From Phycisphaeraceae bacterium (lineage in GTDB: Bacteria > Planctomycetota > Phycisphaerae > Phycisphaerales > Zrk34): a stretch of DNA of 64,000 bases. The stretch spans positions 1 through 64,000 of the forward strand of contig JANQHD010000002.1 in assembly GCA_028282805.1 (NCBI GenBank), given 5' to 3'. Under the pieces are notes generated by a model. It ran no database searches. It was given only the letters and a program-made list of their open reading frames with translations, and had not been told where the DNA came from. Each line of letters starts with the position of its first letter. Positions within the stretch are counted from its first letter, which is position 1. Both the position numbers and the translations under genes were made by a program. Of this stretch, positions 1-9,008 are shown one piece after another.

Positions 1-2175
1 GACGCTGACCACCTCGGCGTTCGGGCCGTCGGTGATCTTGCCGCTGCCGCCGGTGGTTTCGTTGCCGATCTTGATCGACGTGCCGGCCGCGGTGTCGAAC
101 ACGAACGTGCTGGTGCCGGTGTCGTCGTTCGTGAGCGTGGCGTCGATCGTCAGCGAGCCGCCGGTCGTCACGATGTTGTGGTTGGCGTTGCCCTTACCGC
201 TGAAGTCGCCGGTGAGAGTGTTGTCGCCAGCGGTGTTCTCGATGTGGGCGTCGTCCGTCGACCGGCTGCCGAGGTTGAACGCATCGGCGAGGGTCAGGTT
301 GCCGCCCGAGCCGTCGAGTTGCAGCGTGCCGGTGGCGAAGTTGACGATGACGCCGTTGGTGGCGTTGCCGAGGTCGGTGTTGGAGTCAACGATGGTGACG
401 CCGCCGCGCACCGCGACGGTGCCGCTGAAGCCGGCCATCGCGGTGTTGTCGAGGGTGACGGTTTCGGTGGTGGCGTTCTCGCCGATGCGGAGTTCGCCGT
501 CGCCGGTGAGGGTGGTGTCGAAGGCGCCGCTGTAACCGGTGCCCGAGCCGTCGCCCTGAAGGCTGAGGGCCGCGCCCGCGCTGACCGAGATTGCGCTGGT
601 GCCCAGGGGGTTGTCGGCGGTGACCGCGATGTCGCCCTCGGCGATCGTGATATTGCTGCTAAAGCCGCTGTTGTCGGCCGTCAGCAGCAGCGTGCCGCCG
701 CCGGACTTGGTGGTCGCGCCGCCGGCGAGCGGGGCCGCGATTTCGTGCGTGCCGCTGACGTTGTACTCGTTGACGTCGAGCGAACCGCTGGTCAGGTCGT
801 CGAAGGTGATCTGGTTGCCGCCGCTGACGGTCAGCTTGTTGACCACGACGTTGGAGTCGATGTCGATGGTGCGGGCCTCGGAGAAGGTCAGGCCGCTGAA
901 CAGCACGTCGTCGGACACGCCGGGCAGGGCCGGGTCGGTCGACCAATTAGCCGCGGTGTTCCAGTTGCTGTCGCCGTCGGTGATCCACTCGATGATGGCC
1001 GAAGCTTCGAGCGAGAGGATCTGCGAGCCGCCGCCGGTGTCGGTGAGTTTGAAGAACTTGCTGTTGACGATGAGCGATGCGAGCTCCGCGTTGAGCGCGG
1101 CGATGTTCGCGGGGTTCGACCAGTCCGAGGTGTTCGAGATCACCGGGTTGATCCGCGTGCCCTCGATGCTGAAGAAGCCCTGGGCGATCTTGCCGGCGAG
1201 GTTGGAGTTGTTGTTCGACAGGTCGGTGTGGGTCACCGTGCCGGAGCCGGCGGCGCCGGTCCAGTCGAACGCGCCTTCGAAGATGTTGCCACGCAAACCG
1301 TTCGGGTCGCTCACGACGACCGCACCGCTGGAGAAATCGAACATGCGGTCTTCCGTGGTGCCGCCGGAGGCGTTGAGGCGGAGCCAGCCGGCGTTGACGG
1401 TGCCGCCGCTGAGCGTCACGTCGGCGCCGGTGCCGAGTACCGCGAACTCGCTGGAGACGTTGACGGTTGACGTCGCGTCGATGGTGACCAGCGCGGTGTT
1501 GCTGATGTCGAAATCACCGGTGATGGTGACGACCGAGCTGTTGGTGATGTTCATCACCGAAGTCTGCTGCACGTCGATCTCGCCGCTGCCGCCTTCGGAG
1601 GTGATGTTCAGGGCGGTGTTGTCGAGTGTCAGCACCGAGCCGTTGGTCACGCCCAAGGCCCGGCCGTTGGTGTTGGACCGGCTGAGGTTGATCGTCGAGT
1701 TGGTGAAGTTGGCCGTGGTGGCGGTCGTCTGGCCGATGTTCAGGCCGGACAGGCCCACGGCGGTGTTGGCCGAGGTCGGCAGGAGCGACACGGTCGAGTT
1801 GGTGATGTTCAGCGCGCCGCCGTCCAGCTTGACTTGGACGTCTTCGCTGATCACCGGCAGGGTCGTGCCGTCGGCGTTGAGGATGTTCCAGGTGTGACCG
1901 GTGTACAGGTAGTCGATCATGTTCACACCGGGCGTCAGCGCGTCGGGCACGGCGAGCTGGCCGGGGGTGCCGCTGCTGAGCGGTGTCCAGTTGGAACCGA
2001 TGGCCCCATTCGCGGGGAAGACCCCACCGAGTGAGTCGTCCTGCGGTCCGTTTGTCCAGTTGGTGTCTGTCGTGCCGTCCCACGTGTAGGTCTCGGCTTG
2101 GGCGGACGACGACAGGCCAACCAGACCCGCGATCGCCAGTCCAAATAGACAGCTTCGTTTCGAACGCATTGTCAT
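1..2175 (-). CDS. Secreted autotransporter-associated beta-strand repeat protein (C-terminus off the window)
   Basis: Open frame of 725 codons running off the left edge, so the C-terminus is unseen. The ATG at 2175 follows a good AAGGAGA ribosome site. Residues 1-27 form a Sec signal peptide ending SSSAQA before ETYTWDG. The rest is low in Cys and Lys and rich in Gly, Asn, Thr and Ser, with short repeats such as GALNITNSTVSLLP and GGGTLLLTADNSGF (about residue 485), the pattern of autotransporter-associated beta-strand repeats that fold as a beta-helix. No enzyme motif was seen. The role is inferred to be a large exported surface or matrix protein; whether it ends in a beta-barrel or a PEP-CTERM anchor cannot be told here. 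Confidence 0.8.
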   Translation of the reverse strand, partial: MTMRSKRSCLFGLAIAGLVGLSSSAQAETYTWDGTTDTNWTNGPQDDSLGGVFPANGAIGSNWTPLSSGTPGQLAVPDALTPGVNMIDYLYTGHTWNILNADGTTLPVISEDVQVKLDGGALNITNSTVSLLPTSANTAVGLSGLNIGQTTATTANFTNSTINLSRSNTNGRALGVTNGSVLTLDNTALNITSEGGSGEIDVQQTSVMNITNSSVVTITGDFDISNTALVTIDATSTVNVSSEFAVLGTGADVTLSGGTVNAGWLRLNASGGTTEDRMFDFSSGAVVVSDPNGLRGNIFEGAFDWTGAAGSGTVTHTDLSNNNSNLAGKIAQGFFSIEGTRINPVISNTSDWSNPANIAALNAELASLIVNSKFFKLTDTGGGSQILSLEASAIIEWITDGDSNWNTAANWSTDPALPGVSDDVLFSGLTFSEARTIDIDSNVVVNKLTVSGGNQITFDDLTSGSLDVNEYNVSGTHEIAAPLAGGATTKSGGGTLLLTADNSGFSSNITIAEGDIAVTADNPLGTSAISVSAGAALSLQGDGSGTGYSGAFDTTLTGDGELRIGENATTETVTLDNTAMAGFSGTVAVRGGVTIVDSNTDLGNATNGVIVNFATGTLQLDGSGGNLTLADAFNLGSRSTDDAHIENTAGDNTLTGDFSGKGNANHNIVTTGGSLTIDATLTNDDTGTSTFVFDTAAGTSIKIGNETTGGSGKITDGPNAEVVSV

Positions 2176-2617
2176 CGCGAATCTCCTTTTGCCCTCGCAG
2201 CGACACGCTGCAAACGTGATTCTGAATGCCCATCCACAAACAGCACGGCCCAAACCGCAGAACGCGGTCGGGCCGATTAAATCAATGCGTTAAGAAATCG
2301 ATTGATCGGGTGCGATTGCAGCGACAGATGATCGAGCCGGGGGTACGACAAGCAGGCTCCGTCGCGTTGATCATCGAGCAACATGTACGCCACATCATTC
2401 CTCCAGCGACAGGCCCGGCAAATTACGGAATAAGCGTTGTCGCGGGCAGATCGCTCTCCTGCTACTTGTATTCATAAACCCACGATCGCGCGTTAGCACA
2501 GGTTATTCAATAATCGGCATGAATTGTGGTTTTTTTGTGCTAGTAGGTTGCTAAGCTTATAATTGCCAAAGGATTAGCCCCGAAGTACCGATTTAGTGTG
2601 CATGTCGTGATGCGATT
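2176..2617. promoter_or_regulatory. Divergent intergenic region between surface protein and sigma-factor gene
   Basis: No convincing gene is seen in these 442 bases. A short ORF on the plus strand (2226-2477) has no ribosome site and no recognisable protein character. The right half is AT-rich against its surroundings and holds the promoter of the sigma-factor gene. A 7-bp inverted repeat TAGCACA (2494-2500) / TGTGCTA (2536-2542) has its right arm on the -35 element, so it may be an operator. Confidence 0.5.
2535..2563 (+). promoter_or_regulatory. Predicted promoter of the sigma/fecR pair
   Basis: TATAAT at 2558-2563 is a perfect -10 box. TTGTGC at 2535-2540 is a partial -35, with a 17-bp spacer. 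A start near 2570 would leave a leader of about 48 nt before the ATG at 2618. Read by eye only. Confidence 0.5.
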
Positions 2618-3232
2618 ATGGCTAATGAACCGCGTTATCACTTTGAAAACCAACGACGTGTAATGCGCAGGCACCGGAAAATGGACAAAGATCCAACCCA
2701 ACCCGCCCCACAGGATCGGGGCAGCTCGGCGGAGCTGGCGCGGCTGTGGATGTCGGCTCAGCCGGTCGTTTTCGCGTTTGTGCGGTCGCTGGTGACCCGT
2801 TTTGACGACGCGGAAGACATCGTGCAACAGGTCGCGGTCACCGCGGCGGAGAACTTCGATGAGTACGAGCCCTCGCGCCCGTTCAACGCCTGGGCGATCG
2901 GCATCGCCCGCGTGATGGTGATGCGTTATTATGGCAAGTACCAGCCCAAGCACGCGGTCCTGTTCGACAGCCGCATGGTCGACCGGCTCGCCGGAAGCAT
3001 CCAGGGCCAGCACGAGCGCGGCCACTTCCTCAGCGTCAACCTGGAGACCTGTATCGCCAAGCTTTCCGAGCGGGCGCAGAAGATGCTGGACCTGCGCTAC
3101 GTGCGTGACCTGACGCCCAACGAGATCGCCGACCGGCTGGGCACATCCAGCAACACCGTGCGGGTCGGCCTGTACCGGATCCGACAACTGCTCAAGGACT
3201 GCATGGCCACACTTGGCAACGCCGAGAGTTGA
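2618..3232 (+). CDS. ECF-type RNA polymerase sigma factor
   Basis: 204 residues. Region 2 lies at about residues 45-115, with DDAEDIVQQVAVTAAE and FNAWAIGIARVMVMRYYGKYQ as the core-binding and -10-recognition part. Region 4 lies at about 145-195, with LTPNEIADRLGTSSNTVRVG as the helix-turn-helix. This matches the Rhodopirellula/Verrucomicrobium type of sigma-70 factors. The next gene, 6 bp downstream, encodes a FecR-domain membrane protein, so the pair is probably a sigma/regulator switch answering an extracytoplasmic signal. The start is uncertain: the ATG at 2618 lacks a clear ribosome site, and in-frame ATGs occur at 2663 and 2681, still before region 2. Confidence 0.88.
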   Translation: MANEPRYHFENQRRVMRRHRKMDKDPTQPAPQDRGSSAELARLWMSAQPVVFAFVRSLVTRFDDAEDIVQQVAVTAAENFDEYEPSRPFNAWAIGIARVMVMRYYGKYQPKHAVLFDSRMVDRLAGSIQGQHERGHFLSVNLETCIAKLSERAQKMLDLRYVRDLTPNEIADRLGTSSNTVRVGLYRIRQLLKDCMATLGNAES

Positions 3233-3238
3233 TACCAG

Positions 3239-4900
3239 ATGAAACGCGAAGACGCACTGGAACTGATCAGCAAGTACTTCGACCGTGTGATCGATGACCG
3301 GGAGCTGGCGACGCTGCGCAGCTGGCTCGACGAGTCGGACGCGCACATGGACCTGTTCGCCGCGCAGGCGATCATGCACACCGAGATGCACCGCGTGATC
3401 AACGTGCAGGACATCAGCACCATCCGCGGCAGCATCCTCGGTCCCGCTTGCGCCGCGTCCGACCAGAGCGATTCGCACATCCAGCGGGCGCTGCTCACCG
3501 GCCACGAGATCGCCCCGGTCGAACCCGCGGCCCCCGCCCTCCCCAAGCTCGCCGACCGGCCCCGGCCGGCGGCGCAAGGCGAACCCGAATCGCCACGCAA
3601 CATGATCAGCCTGCCCGGCCTGACCATCTACCGGTCGCAGGCCGACGGCCGGTCCAGCATCGGCATCACCGTCAGCCGGCTGTTCGCCGCGGCCGTGGTC
3701 CTGCTGGCGGTCACGGCGGTCAGCATGGTCATCTTCAGCCAGGGCTTCGGCGGCGACCGCTACCTCACGCCCGTCGTCGCCGCCACGCTGACCGAGACCA
3801 ACCAGCCGCAGTGGGCCGAAGCGCAAGCGGGCCTGGAGCAGGGCGACGAGCTCTTGCAGGGCCGCTACACGCTGGACGCGGGGTTCGCGAAGATCAAGAT
3901 GAAGCGCGGCGCCACCGTTTTGCTGCAAGGGCCGTGCGCGTTCGAGCTGGTTGACGACAACACCATCTTCCTCGACCGGGGGCAGGTGGTCGCCACCGTG
4001 CCGCCCGCGGCCAAGCACTTCACCGTGCGCACCGACGCGATGGACCTGGTCGACATCGGCACGCAGTTCGGCGTCAGCGCCGGCTACACCCGCACCCACG
4101 TCGCGGTGTTCCGTGGCGTTGTTGAGCTGCACGAGCCCGGCGACGACGAACCGAGCACCGAAGCCCCCACGCTGACCGAGGGCTGGCAGACCACCGCCCG
4201 GGTCAACAAGCCGATCCCCACGCGGTTCCAGCTGTTGCCGCTCGACCACGACTACGTCCGCACCATCCGCGAGTCGCGCTCGCTGTTGGAGATCAAGGGC
4301 CCGTGCCGCAACTTCCGCTCCCCGCCGCGCGACGCGTCGATCAAACGCCTGAACACCGGCGATCACGCGGTCATCTTCCGCGAGCGCACCCACGTTAGTG
4401 TCGATGATGACCTGGCTAACCTGTTGATCGATTCGTTGACGAACAACAAGAACTACAAGGGCACGATCGACTTCGGCGCCCGGCCGCTGCCCGAGTCCGT
4501 CGACTCGTACCTGGTTCACGCCGAAGACACGAGCAGGCCCGATCGTTGGCGCAGCGTCGAGTTCAGCGTCCGCTTCCCCCGGCGCGTGGTCGGTGTGTTC
4601 AGCCGGACTTCGCAACTGACCGCCTCCGACGCGGCGCTGCAACACCCCGACGTGCAGTACCCCGTCAAGGGGGACCCGCAATACGTCTGGCGCGGTTTCG
4701 AAGACGACAGCGACACCTTCACGATCTCCGAAGACGGGCACACGGTCCACTTTCACCTCACCTATCATTTGGTCGACCAGGTCCGTGTCGTGATCGCCAG
4801 CGAGCCCGAGGCGGGCTTCGAGCCCGAACCCAACCCCGAGCCCGAAATCGAAGTTTCCCCCGTCCCCGAGCACGAAGCCGACCCCGAACTCGGGGCCTGA
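3239..4900 (+). CDS. FecR-domain membrane regulator (sigma-factor partner)
   Basis: 553 residues. The N-terminal 60 residues (KREDALELISKYFDRVIDDR and following) resemble the cytoplasmic anti-sigma-like segment of planctomycete FecR proteins. One membrane helix lies at about 142-167 (AAAVVLLAVTAVSMVIF). The FecR domain lies at about 200-300 and includes VRTDAMDLVDIGTQFGVS and VFRGVVELH. The C-terminal 200 residues are unassigned and end in a Glu/Pro-rich tail of EPEP-type repeats. It should span the inner membrane and relay an outside signal to the sigma factor encoded 6 bp upstream. No TonB receptor or SusC/D genes are next to it, so it is unlikely to be a classical iron-uptake switch. Confidence 0.85.
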   Translation: MKREDALELISKYFDRVIDDRELATLRSWLDESDAHMDLFAAQAIMHTEMHRVINVQDISTIRGSILGPACAASDQSDSHIQRALLTGHEIAPVEPAAPALPKLADRPRPAAQGEPESPRNMISLPGLTIYRSQADGRSSIGITVSRLFAAAVVLLAVTAVSMVIFSQGFGGDRYLTPVVAATLTETNQPQWAEAQAGLEQGDELLQGRYTLDAGFAKIKMKRGATVLLQGPCAFELVDDNTIFLDRGQVVATVPPAAKHFTVRTDAMDLVDIGTQFGVSAGYTRTHVAVFRGVVELHEPGDDEPSTEAPTLTEGWQTTARVNKPIPTRFQLLPLDHDYVRTIRESRSLLEIKGPCRNFRSPPRDASIKRLNTGDHAVIFRERTHVSVDDDLANLLIDSLTNNKNYKGTIDFGARPLPESVDSYLVHAEDTSRPDRWRSVEFSVRFPRRVVGVFSRTSQLTASDAALQHPDVQYPVKGDPQYVWRGFEDDSDTFTISEDGHTVHFHLTYHLVDQVRVVIASEPEAGFEPEPNPEPEIEVSPVPEHEADPELGA

Positions 4901-5036
4901 TGCAAAAACCCCGCCGCCGATCGTCTTAACTATGTAGCTTCGCCGCACCGTACCGCTGCCGCGGTTGTTTTTCGCGTGTGCCGGGCTGGAATGGGTGCGA
5001 ACTTGTCGATATCGTGAGCCGATAGGGATTCAAGCC

Positions 5037-5423
5037 ATGAACTCGCAGACCTCACAACCCGCGCGATGGACCACCGGCCTGGTCGGTTGCCTGTTGCTGT
5101 CGCTGGTCGTGGGCTCGGCGTTGCCGACGCCGGCGGCAGGGGCCGACCGGGGCGATGCCGAAACCTGCGAGGCGGCTTGTTGCCAGCCGACGCCCGAGTG
5201 CTGCTGCACGGGCGATGCGCCCGCCGCGCCGCCTTGCTCGGATGGCGACGGCCAAACCTGCCCCTGCCACCGCATCACAAACGCGCCGCCGACGTTGTTC
5301 GTCGCCGTGTTCGATTCGATCGGCCTGCCCGGCCTTGCCCCGGTGGACGCGGCGTTGAACGACGTCGACCCGCTGGCTGCGCCCGGCGCCGAACGGTCGA
5401 TCGACCACCCACCTCAAGCCTGA
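5037..5423 (+). CDS. Small secreted cysteine-rich protein
   Basis: 128 residues from the ATG at 5037, preceded by AGGGA. A signal peptide covers residues 1 to about 35 (LVGCLLLSLVVGSALPTPAAGA). It is followed by a Cys cluster with ten Cys in about 35 residues (CEAACCQ, ECCCTG, TCPCH) and a Cys-free C-terminus. No family was recognised. It is the first gene before an HlyD/ABC exporter operon, 124 bp upstream of the adaptor. A metal-binding or disulfide-rich periplasmic partner of the exporter is possible, but this is inference from composition and position only. Confidence 0.6.
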   Translation: MNSQTSQPARWTTGLVGCLLLSLVVGSALPTPAAGADRGDAETCEAACCQPTPECCCTGDAPAAPPCSDGDGQTCPCHRITNAPPTLFVAVFDSIGLPGLAPVDAALNDVDPLAAPGAERSIDHPPQA

Positions 5424-5547
5424 CCCGTGACGCCGCGCCCTTCTTGCGCGCGGCAACCCGTGTGAAAACCGACGCGCTTATCTGATCGCTGTGCGGTGGG
5501 TCCGTCCCCCAGCACGGTCACGCTCAACACACGCACGAGTCAACACC

Positions 5548-7110
5548 ATGAACGAACAAAGCCCCGATCCGGGCATCATGCAACTGTCGTCGCAAGGCGG
5601 CGAGCCCGCGGCGAAGCGCATCACCCCGCCACGCCGCCGGTGGGTCAGCCGCCTGGTCCTGCCGGCCGTGATCCTGCTGGCCATGCTGGCGCTGATCGCG
5701 TGGGGCGCGCGCGGCGTGCTGCTGCCCGCCGTCGAAGTCCACACCACGCCCGTGATGGTCAAACCCATCAGCGCACCGGCTCAAACCACTGCGCCCGCGA
5801 CCGGCGGCGCGGTCCTCGTCCAGGCGCCCGGCTGGCTCGAGCCCGACCCGTACCCGATTTACGTCTCGGGCCTGACCGACGGCGTGGTCGAGCGCGTCCT
5901 CGTGCTCGAGGGCCAGCGCGTCACCCGCGGCCAGGTCGTTGCGGAGATGATCGACGACGACGCCCGCCTGGCGCGCGACCGCGCTTTGTCCGAGTTGGCG
6001 ACCGCCCGGGCCAACCTCGACGCTGCGCAGAGCGATTGGGACAGCCCCATCGAGCTCGAACGCCGCGTCGCGGTCACCCGGGCGCAGCTCTCGGAGTCGA
6101 AGTCGCAGCGCCAGCAGTTGGACACCACGATCGAAGAGCGCCGCGCGACCGTCCGCGTGCTCAAGGCGCTTTACGAACGCTACGAAAAAACCGAGTCGGG
6201 CGTCGTGTCGAAGCTCGACGCCGACCAGGCCAGGTTCCGCTTGGACGCGGGGCAGGCCCGGCTGGCCTCGGCCGAGCACCGGCGCGCGGAACTGGACGCG
6301 CAGGTCGCGCGGCACACCGCCGAGCGCAAGGCGGCCGAGCGCGACCTCGAGCTGCGCATCGACGACCGGCGTGCGCTGGCCATCGCCAAGGCCGACGCGC
6401 AGGCGGCGCGGGTCCGCTTGGACGAAGCCGAGCTGCGGCTGAGCCGGACGAAGATCGTCAGCCCCGCCGACGGCGTGGTCATGCAACGGCTCAAGTCGCC
6501 CGGCGACAAGTTGAGGCTGGCCATCGAGGGCCAGCACACCGCGCACGTCGTTCACCTGTACGACCCGAAGCGTTTGCAGGTGCGCGTCGACGTGCCGCTC
6601 GGCGAAGCGGCGCAGGTCGGCGTCGACCAGCGGGCGCAGGTCGTCGTTGACGTGCTGCCCGACCGCACGTTTGCCGGCCGGGTCAGCCGGGTCGTGCCGC
6701 AGGCCGACATCGAAAAGAACACGCTCGAGGTTAAGGTGTCGATCGACGATCCGATCGACGCGCTCAAGCCCGAGATGCTGGCGCGCGTGAAGTTTCTCGA
6801 AACGACCACCGCCGCACCGGCGGGCGCGGGCGCCGCGACCGGCGGCAGGCAATCGGTGGGTGTGTTCATACCGATGCCACTGGTTGGCGGCGCGCACGGT
6901 GCGCCCGCCGAGGTCTGGCTTTACCAGCGCAGCGATTCGACGGCCCGCCGCCGGGCGATCACGCTCGGCCCGCCCGCCGCCGATGGCTGGGTACGCGTGA
7001 CGGCGGGGCTCAAACCGGGCGACGCGATCATCACCGATGCGCCCGGCGACCTGGCCGACGGCCAACGCGTCAAGGTGATCGACCCGAACGAAACGGAGGC
7101 TGCGCGATGA
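5548..7110 (+). CDS. HlyD/MacA-family efflux periplasmic adaptor
   Basis: 520 residues from the ATG at 5548; an upstream in-frame start would add 19 implausible residues. A cytoplasmic N-terminus precedes a membrane anchor at about 33-52. A biotinyl-lipoyl-like half-motif follows at about 92-130 (SGLTDGVVERVLVLEGQRV). A long alpha-hairpin coiled coil spans about 140-300. The second lipoyl half is TKIVSPADGVVMQRL, and a beta-barrel region is DRTFAGRVSRVVPQADI. It should link an inner-membrane ABC exporter to the envelope. Its stop overlaps the ATPase start (ATGA at 7107-7110), so the two are translationally coupled. Confidence 0.9.
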   Translation: MNEQSPDPGIMQLSSQGGEPAAKRITPPRRRWVSRLVLPAVILLAMLALIAWGARGVLLPAVEVHTTPVMVKPISAPAQTTAPATGGAVLVQAPGWLEPDPYPIYVSGLTDGVVERVLVLEGQRVTRGQVVAEMIDDDARLARDRALSELATARANLDAAQSDWDSPIELERRVAVTRAQLSESKSQRQQLDTTIEERRATVRVLKALYERYEKTESGVVSKLDADQARFRLDAGQARLASAEHRRAELDAQVARHTAERKAAERDLELRIDDRRALAIAKADAQAARVRLDEAELRLSRTKIVSPADGVVMQRLKSPGDKLRLAIEGQHTAHVVHLYDPKRLQVRVDVPLGEAAQVGVDQRAQVVVDVLPDRTFAGRVSRVVPQADIEKNTLEVKVSIDDPIDALKPEMLARVKFLETTTAAPAGAGAATGGRQSVGVFIPMPLVGGAHGAPAEVWLYQRSDSTARRRAITLGPPAADGWVRVTAGLKPGDAIITDAPGDLADGQRVKVIDPNETEAAR

Positions 7111-7841
7111 GCATCATCGAATGCCAGAAGCTGACCAAGCAATACACCAAGGGTTCGCAGGTGATCCGCCCGCTCGACGAGCTCGACCTCGAAGTCGACC
7201 GCGGCGCGTTCCTCGCGCTGATGGGGCCCAGCGGCAGCGGCAAGACGACGCTGCTCAACCTGATCGCGGGCATCGACCAGCCGACCTCGGGCAAGCTGAT
7301 CATCGACGGCGACGACATCACGCACCTGTCGCGCAGCCGGCTCGCGGCGTGGCGCAGCGCGTACGTCGGTTACGTGTTCCAGTTGTACAACCTCGTGCCG
7401 GTGCTGACCGCCTACGAGAACGTGGAGCTGCCGTTGCTGTTGCACAAGCTCGGCCGAAGCCAACGCCACGAACGCGTGGCCCGCGCGTTCGAGCTGGTGG
7501 GCCTGCCCGACCGCCACGACCACTACCCGCGTCAGCTGTCGGGCGGGCAGGAGCAGCGTGTGGCCATCGCGCGGGCGATCGTGACCGACCCGGCGATCAT
7601 CGTCGCCGACGAACCGACGGGCGACCTCGACAAGCCCTCGGCCCTGGCGATCATGCAGCTGCTGCAACAGCTCAACGACGAGCTGGGCAAGACGCTGATC
7701 ATGGTCACGCACGACCCGCAGACCGCCGAGTACGCGGACCTGACGCTGCACCTGGACAAGGGGCAGCTGATCGAGTCGGGCACGCACGTGTCGACACACG
7801 AACGCCACGCGCCGTCGGTGGCGGGGGGGGCGGCGTCATGA
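7107..7841 (+). CDS. ABC exporter ATP-binding subunit (MacB/LolD type)
   Basis: 244 residues. Walker A is GPSGSGKTT at about 40-48, the Q-loop lies in VGYVFQLYNLVPVLT, the signature is LSGGQEQRVAIARA at about 144, and Walker B is IIVADEPTGDLD at about 164. The PTGDLD and YNLVPVLT motifs are those of the MacB/LolD branch that works with FtsX-type permeases. It overlaps the adaptor gene by 4 bp and the first permease gene by 4 bp (ATG at 7838), consistent with a single transporter complex. Confidence 0.95.
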   Translation: MSIIECQKLTKQYTKGSQVIRPLDELDLEVDRGAFLALMGPSGSGKTTLLNLIAGIDQPTSGKLIIDGDDITHLSRSRLAAWRSAYVGYVFQLYNLVPVLTAYENVELPLLLHKLGRSQRHERVARAFELVGLPDRHDHYPRQLSGGQEQRVAIARAIVTDPAIIVADEPTGDLDKPSALAIMQLLQQLNDELGKTLIMVTHDPQTAEYADLTLHLDKGQLIESGTHVSTHERHAPSVAGGAAS

Positions 7842-8989
7842 TCGCGGCGCGGTTCATCCCGCTGATCGTCAAGCAGGTCGTCCGCCACCCGGCGCGCAGC
7901 GCGCTGACCATCGGCGGCGTGGCGACGGCGATGTTCTTGTACGTGGCCGTGCAGGCGATGCACCGCGGCGTGGAAGAGGCGACCACGCTCACCGCGAAAG
8001 ACAACACGCTCGTGGTCTACCGCGAGGACCGGTTCTGCCCGTTTACCAGCAGGCTGCCCGAGTATTACCTGCCGAAGATCGCGCAGCTCGACGGCGTGCG
8101 CTCGGTCACGCCCATGAAGGTCGTGGTCAACAACTGTCGGGCGAACCTGGACGTGGTCACGTTCCGTGGCGTGCCGAAGGACACGTTCACCGACACCCAC
8201 GCCAAGCACCTGATCGTGCTCGACGGGTCGTTCGACGGATGGCGCAAGCGCAGCGACGCGGCGCTGGTGGGCAAGGTGCTGGCCGACCGGCGCGGCTTGA
8301 AGGTCGGCGACCGTTTCAACGCGGCGGGCATCTTTGCGTACGTGGCGGGCATCGTCGACTCGCCCGAGCCGCAGGACCAGAACGTGGCGTACGTGAGCCT
8401 GGCGTTCTTGCAGCAGGCGTCGGACCGCAAGCTCGGCACGGTCACGCAGTTCAACGTGCGCGTCGACGACCCGAACGACCTCGAGCGCGTGGCGGGGCGG
8501 ATCGATGCGCTGTTCGACCACGCCGAGCAACCGACCACGACGCGCTCGGAGAAGGCGTTCGTCGCGCAGGCCGCGGCGGACATGATCGAGCTCGTCGGCT
8601 TCACGCGGTACCTGGGCGTCGGCTGCCTCGTGGCGGTGCTGGCGCTGGTGGGCAATGCGATCGTGCTCAGCGTACAGAGCCGGGTCAAGGAGCACGCGAT
8701 CTTGCAGACGCTCGGTTTCACCGGCGCCCTGCTCGGGCGGCTGATCGTCGCCGAGGGCGTGGTGCTCGGCATGGCCGGCGGGCTGCTCGGCACCGCGGGC
8801 GCGCTGGCCGTGATCGAGTGGGGGCAGTTTTCGATGGCCGTGGACGGCGTGAGCATCCCGATCCGCTCGCAGCCGGTGCTGATCGTCACAGGCCTGGCGG
8901 TGTCGATGGTGTTGGGCGTGCTGGCGGGCGTGGTGCCGGCGTGGCAGGCGTCGCGGCGTTCGATCGCCGAGTGCTTCCGCGCGGTGTGA
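7838..8989 (+). CDS. ABC exporter permease, FtsX-like (first)
   Basis: 383 residues from the ATG at 7838, inside the end of the ATPase gene. There is an N-terminal membrane helix (LTIGGVATAMFLYVAVQAM), a periplasmic domain of about 220 residues, and three C-terminal helices including VGCLVAVLALVGNAIVLSV, GVVLGMAGGLLGTAGALAV and VTGLAVSMVLGVLAGVVP. This is the MacB/FtsX topology, here without a fused ATPase. It should pair with the next permease to form the transmembrane dimer. The substrate is unknown; the Cys-rich secreted neighbours at both ends of the operon are the only hint. Confidence 0.9.
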   Translation: MIAARFIPLIVKQVVRHPARSALTIGGVATAMFLYVAVQAMHRGVEEATTLTAKDNTLVVYREDRFCPFTSRLPEYYLPKIAQLDGVRSVTPMKVVVNNCRANLDVVTFRGVPKDTFTDTHAKHLIVLDGSFDGWRKRSDAALVGKVLADRRGLKVGDRFNAAGIFAYVAGIVDSPEPQDQNVAYVSLAFLQQASDRKLGTVTQFNVRVDDPNDLERVAGRIDALFDHAEQPTTTRSEKAFVAQAAADMIELVGFTRYLGVGCLVAVLALVGNAIVLSVQSRVKEHAILQTLGFTGALLGRLIVAEGVVLGMAGGLLGTAGALAVIEWGQFSMAVDGVSIPIRSQPVLIVTGLAVSMVLGVLAGVVPAWQASRRSIAECFRAV

Positions 8990-9008
8990 GTTGCAAGAGG
9001 AGACAGCG

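Noticed and set aside
178-1897. Two long overlapping plus-strand ORFs
   Set aside because: Antisense to the beta-strand-repeat protein, which has a ribosome site, a signal peptide and real repeats.
2226-2477. 83-codon plus-strand ORF in the intergenic region
   Set aside because: No ribosome site, no hydrophobic or domain pattern, and it covers the divergent promoter region.
2540-4948. 802-codon minus-strand ORF
   Set aside because: Shadow of the sigma and FecR genes; no domain, unnatural His/Arg/Val composition.
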